Below, in pieces: positions 57,496 through 64,000 of a stretch of 64,000 nucleotides of DNA (the first letter of the stretch is position 1; every line of letters begins with the position of its first letter). The stretch covers positions 27,664,405-27,728,404 of the forward strand of contig CM056743.1 of NCBI GenBank assembly GCA_029851415.1. The letters are read 5' to 3'. Below the pieces are notes generated by a model. The model had not been told where the DNA came from, made no database searches, and worked only from the letters and a program-made list of their open reading frames with translations. The translations under genes were made by a program, and so were the position numbers. The DNA comes from Eretmocerus hayati (lineage: Eukaryota; Arthropoda; Insecta; Hymenoptera; Aphelinidae).

Positions 57496-58404
57496 ATACA
57501 CTGTAAAAAATTTTCGAGGTAAAGATACTTGGTGGGGTTGTAGATTCACAGTGTTGAGCATGGTGAATTTACCAGAAAGTGAGGAAACCTACGAGCGGCT
57601 TGTAAATTTACCATGCTCAGCACAGGAAATCCTGGGACACCATGCTGAGCATGGTGAGTTTACGTTCCGGAGCTTGTAAATTTCCCGTCCCAGGCTTGTA
57701 AATTTCATTTGAGTACGCGTGCGCGAGTTGCAATCTGAAAATTTTTGAATCGGCCGTTCAAAGCGAACAACTGTATATATGTGGGAGTGGAGCAGATGAC
57801 AGCAGACTCGAAAATCGAAAGTGCATGGGCAATATGGGCATCCGTCAACGTCTGTATACGTAAATAAATGATGTAAATAAAGGGATGTTGCTCTCTGTGA
57901 ACTTGCTCGTGAACGTGCATGTGTGATTGTGTGTGATGCTGGCAGCGAGAAAAGAGCTCGACGTTCGATTAGAAAACATTTTCATCCACGGATTTCTTTT
58001 TATAGAATTATTCAGGCGCAATCAATTTCTTTAACGAGGCCACACAGTATTAGGTTATGACCGGTCCACAACAAAATCGATGCATTTTTGTCCAAAAAAT
58101 TCCATCTACCGTAAGAATCAACACATCTCAATATCTCACTACTATGCTAGAAAAGACGGCTAGATGTAAAATCAACGACAACTCGACATTTTAATAGAGA
58201 CACTGATAAGGATCTGTCACAAAGGCATGGCACGGCGGCCAACGGCGGCTCCCAAGCGGGAATTTGCCATCCGCCGGTAAGGAAATTTACAAGCCCGCTC
58301 GAAAATTCCCCATCCGGGCTTGTAAATTTACAATGCTGAGCATGGTGTCCCCAGATTTCCTGTGCTCAGCATGGTGAATTTACATAAATTTTTTTACAGT
58401 GTAG
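57496..58404. mobile_element. 0.9-kb element with TACACTGTAAAA ends
   Basis: TACACTGTAAAAAATTT at the left and AAATTTTTTTACAGTGTA at the right are inverted termini bounded by TA. Subterminal words GCTTGTAAATTT, ATGCTGAGCATGGTG and AGCATGGTGAATTTAC occur several times in both orientations on each side (57560-57710 and 58260-58385). The centre (57720-58230) is unlike the ends and may be an insertion. No transposase frame, so non-autonomous; mariner-like by its TA boundary. Confidence 0.75.
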
Positions 58405-59323
58405 GTATGAGTTTTTGCGTCTTATAAGTGAGTTGAGACCTTCTACAGCAAAACTATACGCGGGATCGGTTTCCCGGAAAATTTTACACTTACCACGCAC
58501 TTTTCAGAAATTTTCGCTACTCCTTCGGAGAATAAAAAAACCCTACACGTGGTAGAATTCTCTATGGTGGATATTTTTATACTTAAGACGAGATCGAATT
58601 CTACATCAAATATTGAGAAGCATACTTTTCGGTAATTTTCAGAAATGCTAGGTGTCAGAGATCAGGAGAAGGGGAAAAATCACTAAAAAATCACTAAAAT
58701 TGTACAAGATTAATATGTGGTACTGTATGGTCTTCCGTTCGGCTCTCCCTTCAACTTTTCAGCACCGCTTCAAATTACCAAAAAAGAGATCACCAATGTA
58801 AAATTATTTTGACCTGTGTAGTCGACATTACGGTCTGAGATGAAAATACCCAGCTTAGTGAATTTTAGCGAATCTAGGGACTTTTCAAGCTCCCTAAGGA
58901 GTACAAAAATACTATAAAAATACCTTTTTGAAGCAGAATTCGATGGCAAAAAAGATCCCGTCCTCAGTTTTGCTGTATAAAAAATCCATATTTCCTTCTA
59001 AAACGCAAAAATCGAGGCGAGAACTCATGCCTAGAAATTTTTGTAACCCATGAAACACGACCATAGCTCAAAAACAGCCCCAAAACGTGCTACTCTGGGT
59101 TTGGATTTGTGGTCAGCAGCTCAATGTACGTCAGAAATGGCTTCCACATTTCCCGATCAGAGAACTTTTTAAACGCTTTTATTGCACTCGACCGAGCGCC
59201 AGTTCGTCATCTAGTGAACACCTTCGACATTCTCTATGTATTCGTTCGTCGGTGTACTTGTCTATGAGGTATTTTCCAAATCAGTGTGTGTAATCTGGGG
59301 AAAATACTTCATTGCCCAATTGA
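58405..59323. other. No supported gene
   Basis: AT-rich with short frames; no repeat recognised. Confidence 0.35.
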
Positions 59324-59635
59324 GTGTCGAGTGTCTGTGTAGCGATCCGTATGTTAATTCGTTCATTTCGTTTCTCTTGTGTTCGTGTCCTAGTAATAAA
59401 CATCACTAATCAAATGAGTGTACTGATGCAATCTAGCTTTCTTCGTTTCTCCAAAGTCTATTCCCGATGCACGCACCCTCCCCCACTTCCGTCCCCGCTC
59501 TGTCGAGGGCAAACTGCGTTCATCCGCCGCCATGCCGCCATTCCATTACCTCGTGTCTTCCTCGATAACTTGTCTCGTGTCCATAGTGATCTTTGCCTTC
59601 TTTCTGTAGGACTCGCACGATATACCTTTCAATAG
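59324..59635 (+). CDS. Open frame of 103 codons, weak
   Basis: Composition is richer in GC than the surroundings, and the frame is basic with a proline patch (THPPPLPSPLCRGQ). No domain, signal peptide or splice site supports it. It may be part of an untranslated leader of the frame at 59687. Confidence 0.2.
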   Translation: MSSVCVAIRMLIRSFRFSCVRVLVINITNQMSVLMQSSFLRFSKVYSRCTHPPPLPSPLCRGQTAFIRRHAAIPLPRVFLDNLSRVHSDLCLLSVGLARYTFQ

Positions 59636-59686
59636 AGTGTCAGTGTCATTACTTTTGGATTATATTAATCAGTTGAAATACGGAAA

Positions 59687-59917
59687 ATGGATTTCTCCAT
59701 CTACTCTGATTTTGATTGGTGTTTGGACCACATCCGAGCGTACGTCGATGCAGGATTCGAGGTTGCCCACGTTTTCGACGTGATTAACCTCGTGTGTGCG
59801 TGTATTATGGAGGGCATAGCCGAAGATATGTCTGCCAAAGTGTCTGCTGCATTCAATTCTCAATATATATACAGTTTCCGAAATTTGAGTGACTCGCGAC
59901 ATAGTGGCGCCATATAA
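59687..59917 (+). CDS. Small open frame, 76 residues, unassigned
   Basis: The ATG (GGAAAATGG context, purine at -3 and G at +4) opens a frame beginning MDFSIYSDFDWCLDHIRAY and ending RHSGAI before TAA. It is acidic, with a helical-looking middle (VFDVINLVCACIMEGIAED) and little low complexity. It could be a small gene or an exon. No family is recognised. Confidence 0.35.
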   Translation: MDFSIYSDFDWCLDHIRAYVDAGFEVAHVFDVINLVCACIMEGIAEDMSAKVSAAFNSQYIYSFRNLSDSRHSGAI

Positions 59918-62900
59918 GTAGTAGGGCCGAGTGTAGGGCTTATGCGAGCTGCCCAGCACACGCGTCTCCGCTATATTAGTTTCTTATATGCATCTTTTGT
60001 CGTGTATAGTGCAATTTTTTTCAAGAAATTTTCACTGCTCAACTAAATTTTATCTCTCTCACACTCTGCCGAATTCTCCCGCAAATTCTACAACGTTTCT
60101 TCGCGCAGTGAATAAAAGCGTTTCTTAAAAATTCTTTTTTAACCTTTACTTATTTACTGTTGGTCTGTGCCATTCATCATCCTATGACTCTACTACTTAT
60201 CAACTTATCATCATATCAATCTTGATCAGGTATCCAGTGAAACTTTATGGTGAACGTTGCTTCTGTCATTGATTTTTGCAAATTGGAATCTTTTTTACAA
60301 ATTATACAAATCTCCCATGAATTAACATCTCTCTCAACTTCTTATAGGAGTTTGTACGAGATATTCAACGGATATCGGGAACAAAGGGCACATCGATGTG
60401 CTATGCTATTAAAAGAGAAGCCTCGCCAGTGCATCAACAGAGGGCGAAGGCTTGTGTGTCAATAGTGCATTGATCGGGCAGATAAAAGGGGTGAATGAGG
60501 TCTCTGATCGCTCGTGTTTAAAATCGTTCATTTGACAGAAAAAATACTTGCATCAAGTGACGATGAATTGTGGACGAGCCCTACGAATATACTTGACTCC
60601 TATTTTATCAGGAATTTCATAAAAACAGCTCGTGACCGATTCATTTCGCAAAACGAACGAAATTATTTGCAAAAGGAACTCTAAGAATGCTTTGGGAAAT
60701 TTTTGTTGATTCAACTCGTTTTCGGCTAGCTGACCTCCCATTCAATTCTGGAAATTGATTCGAAAGTTGGTATGAACTAATCAGAATTTCATCACTACTG
60801 TAATCTAAGACAGAAAGTTTCCAAGCTTAGGCGAGCTTTTCTTGTTACACTGAGTAAAGATATAATGAGCAAAATTATTTGACGAAATGTTTCTAATGCT
60901 TCCATTAGGACGCAGTTAATGATTTTCTTAATATTTCCAAATTCTTCCTTTCCTTTTATCTTTTCTTTCGAATCTTGTTCCTTCGAGAGCTAAGTCGAAT
61001 AACTTAGCTCGCTCGATGTTCAAAGCCAAACGCGTATTACATTTTGATCTAAAATTTCGGAACCCTCACATGCTGAAATGAAAAATTCATATAAGGTGAG
61101 ATATATTTATGAGTAAAACGGTGAGGAATTAGGGGAAAATCAAACACTCAGCCCTGGGACCAGACTCCAGTATAATTATTTCTGCTTTATTATGATAAGA
61201 AGCACCTACTGTTTGCCAGAAGAAAAATATCTCAGATCTGCAATTTATGTTTGGTAGTGATAAGGTCCAGAATAAACTAGAATATATTGTAGAATCGAAA
61301 TTATAGAACCATATCATCGTCAAATTCAATCGAGATTCTGAAATCAGGCTATAATGCTCAGGGAAGCTTGATATCAAAATCAGATCTCGACCAATCTCAA
61401 ATCCATCAACCCCTCAATCATACCTACTCCCCTGCATCACGATCCAAAACCCTCCCAAAACTTTATTCCCAAGATGCCCTTTACGGTCAACGAACTCGTG
61501 TTACCCCGAGATACATATAAGTAAACTCAAGGAAAAAATATTCGCGGTCAAGATCAACTCCACCGATGAGTTTTTCGCAAGCTCACTATTTCTTCACCAC
61601 TGCAGTCAGTCGATTAGATATAAACACAGGCTAAAAGTATAGAGTAAGATATAGTGAATCGCGAACAGCTGTTTCTTCGTCGTGCCCTTGGCGTACTTTT
61701 ACCCTCGGTAAGGTTTTCATAGTATACATACTTACTGCTGATCGGGACACTGGCCTCACATAACATGCTGCATGAGCATGAAGACGAAGAGAAAAGGAAG
61801 GAAACGAGAGAGAGTGAGATCTGAGCTTGCAAGCTTTCACCCCGCATCGTCATCAGAAAATGTGAACGTCGAAGATGTGCTTGGATCGTCGATTTCGGCT
61901 TATATACAGCCAAACGCTATACTTACTTACCTACTCGCGGTCGGCGAGCTCAGTTGGACGACCAAAGTCAAGATTTTGCTGTACTATGCAGTCAGAATCA
62001 TCAGCTGAGCGTATTGGAAGTCTATATTTTTTGGGGGAGTGGATGTGGGTGAGTATGACGCGAGATAAGCTAATTTTATAGATGAAAAATTTAGAGTGAA
62101 ATTGGTGGAAATTTTAGTTGAGAACGATGATATCATGTTAGTTAATTGCGTTGGATTGTCAGGATTTTTGCAATTATGGAATTTTCAAATGCTGTATAGA
62201 CGGCAATTATTCAGAGGAGCAACATCAGCTGAGTAAATGAGTAAGCTGAATAATGTTATGCTTCTGAAAGTGATTTTGAGACTTCTTCCTTCATGGAGCT
62301 ACAAGGAAAATTTGGGTCACCTATGAATTTTTCAACTGTCAAACTTTCGACATCTTGAAATGAGTAATCATTGAATTTTCTCCATGAAATTCATTCTCTT
62401 GCCCGTTGAACTCAAAATGAGAGATTCATGAATAACTACCAAGCTATTGGTTATTGATAATTTTCACTGTGAATCAATTTCGCGTGACACCGTATGATTC
62501 GGGATGAAAACCTCATCCTTACTTCATGGGGCTCAGATCTGTACGATGGATGGGCACTTTGTCGAGATTCACTCATTTTCAAAAGATGAGTTCTCAAAAA
62601 ATAAAAATAAAACCGAGGTATTGGAAGATTTTCTATACACAATCAATAATTTTATCATTGTAGGGTCAATACTTCGCTTCTTGTTTTTAAGACTTTTTAT
62701 TTTCCCTCCTCCTTATCCTCAACATTGACATGATTTTAGTTCTGTGAATTTTCGTATCATGAGTTCTTTCTTTCAAATTGTGAAAAGTAACGGCTTAATG
62801 GTTGCAGAGCACTAATTAGTTTTTTTCTTGTCTGGTAGGGATCTACTAGGAAAGGATCCAGAACTTATCTATGCACGCAGTCTTCTGAAATTAACTACAT

Positions 62901-63106
62901 TTGGAACTTACCACTAAGGGACGTTCAGGGCTTAAAACTAACTTGGTAGTTGCGATGGTTCTAAGGTTAGCCCAGACGTTTCTTGATCTCAAAATCTCAT
63001 GTTGTCATAAGCAAAGAATTTTTCTCGGGGTTATTTGAAAGGTTGACAAATTACCGATCAAAGCTATATATTCGGCTAATACGCGTGCTGCAATGGACTG
63101 ACTCAA
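59918..63106. other. No confident gene; several short frames
   Basis: Frames at 60247-60465 (plus, basic, two Cys), 60553-60741 (minus), 61614-61913 (minus) and 62504-62728 (plus) are open but unsupported. No transposon ends or tandem repeats were identified. Confidence 0.35.
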
Positions 63107-63349
63107 TTATTCACTTTCTTCATCTATCTGACGTTTCCGGTAACTTGTCACATTTTTAAGCCTTTGACTGATTTTATCGTTTTGCTTTATTCGACAGCAG
63201 AATCTTAGTTCCTGTTTATCTAGGAATTCACTATTTTCCAACCAATTTGACAAACGAATCAATTCAAGAAAGTATGTACTGTGCTTTGACAAGAAACATA
63301 GAATAACCGACTTTATTAACTGGGAAATTCGTATCGCAAGTTTGAGCAA
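63107..63349 (-). CDS. Candidate terminal exon, 80 codons, unassigned
   Basis: The minus-strand frame follows an acceptor-like site (CGAATTTCCCAG at about 63324). It reads LIKSVILCFLSKHSTYFLEL, then LENSEFLDKQELRFCCR, and ends in a charged tail (KRQIDEESE). The mixed hydrophobic and charged sequence looks protein-like, but no partner exon lies within the window that I could join. Confidence 0.25.
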   Translation of the reverse strand: MLKLAIRISQLIKSVILCFLSKHSTYFLELIRLSNWLENSEFLDKQELRFCCRIKQNDKISQRLKNVTSYRKRQIDEESE

Positions 63350-63379
63350 AAAGTTTGGTGAAAAATATTACAATAATCG

Positions 63380-64000
63380 AACGCCAGTCCAAAATTTGTC
63401 CGTCTGTATCCCGCGTATGTGGTTGTATACGTGAAAGGGATAACGTATAATGGGTGGTGGTATGGGTCAGGGATGAATCGATGGTTCGATGGTTTGGTGC
63501 ATGCGCGGATTGATTTATGGATGGGCTGGTCTAGTTCGGTCTTGTTTGTTCTAATACAGTCTAATCTGATCTAGTATGGTCTAGTTCGGTACTAGTACGC
63601 TTCTAGTACGGCATCAATACTACTACGTGCGCACTAAGTACTTCTGGTACCGCTAGTAGCACTAGGACTGCATTAGTGCCGGAATAGTATCGTGATATAC
63701 AATTACCTACTGGAATTGCCGTAATAGTATGGTCTAAGTGCGGTATGGTTCGGTCTCATTCGATCTAGTTGGATCTAGTCCGGTCTCGTTCGGTCTAATA
63801 CGGTCTAGTCTGATCTAGTGCGGTCTAATTCGATACTGGTACGCTTTGAGCATGGCATTAATGCCACTACGTGCACATTAGTGCCGTTAGTACCGCCAGG
63901 ACCACACTCATATCGCTGAAACCGCACTAGAACCGCTAGAACTCCAAGGATCACTAGCACACCAATTGTACCGCACTAGTGCTACATAAGTACCGCTCTA
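63380..64000 (+). mobile_element. Minisatellite-bearing element, copy 4 (runs off the edge)
   Basis: Opens with the family terminus (AACGCCAGTCC, AAAATTTGTCCGTC, ATCCCGCGTAT) and continues GTGAAAGGGATAACGTATAATGGGTGG. From about 63525 it becomes the decamer array (GGTCTAGTTC and TAGTACCG words) also seen at 40300-44335. It links the conserved end directly to that array type. Confidence 0.75.

Overview
The window looks like a gene-poor, AT-rich, repeat-laden stretch of an insect nuclear genome. Spliced genes with GT-AG introns, LINE retrotransposons, piggyBac- and mariner-like miniature elements, long microsatellites and insect-style serine protease homologues all point that way. A parasitoid wasp or another holometabolous insect is my guess, but nothing in the sequence fixes the order. 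No rRNA, tRNA, operon or CRISPR was seen.

The best-supported genes are two tandem, same-strand (minus) paralogues of secreted serine protease homologues: SPH1 (6368-7991) and SPH2 (15075-21689). I rebuilt both from four exons with identical intron phases (1, 0, 0). Each starts with a signal peptide. Each has lost all three catalytic residues and the activation motif, so they should be non-catalytic secreted pseudoproteases. Other spliced models are weaker. They are a three-exon coiled-coil gene at 1142-3183 (+), a three-exon 128-residue gene at 8279-9162 (-), a two-exon 107-residue gene at 36489-37089 (+), and a probably broken secreted-type gene at 37838-38310 (+) with a possible relative at 46388-46703 (+).

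Most of the rest is mobile or repetitive DNA. From left to right: a CGCTC-rich foldback (1-335); a minisatellite-bearing element (5560-6335); an inverted-terminal element (9812-10600); a large foldback (10640-11545); a decayed retroelement (12045-12990); a foldback nested in another foldback (13150-14855); two small inverted-repeat elements and a higher-order 245/310-bp repeat array inside SPH2 introns (15436-18345); a LINE 3' fragment (18970-20372); a second minisatellite element (23930-24976); a noncoding element with internal duplications (25197-28055); and a full-length LINE flanked by a 12-bp target duplication (28168-35243). That LINE is interrupted by a second copy of the noncoding element and by a 106-bp palindrome.

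From 40300 to 44335 lies a decamer array pierced by two inverted-repeat elements. After it come a 2.3-kb terminal-inverted-repeat element (46806-49084), a (TTA)n tract, palindromes rich in CACTGAAA/TTTCAGTG, a piggyBac-like miniature element, a GC-rich poly(A)-tailed retroposon, a 0.9-kb element with TACACTGTAAAA ends, and another minisatellite element running off the right edge. Four of the minisatellite elements share one conserved end of about 75 bp, so they form a single repeat family. All calls come from reading the sequence by eye. Splice models need RNA evidence, and TE classes need library searches.
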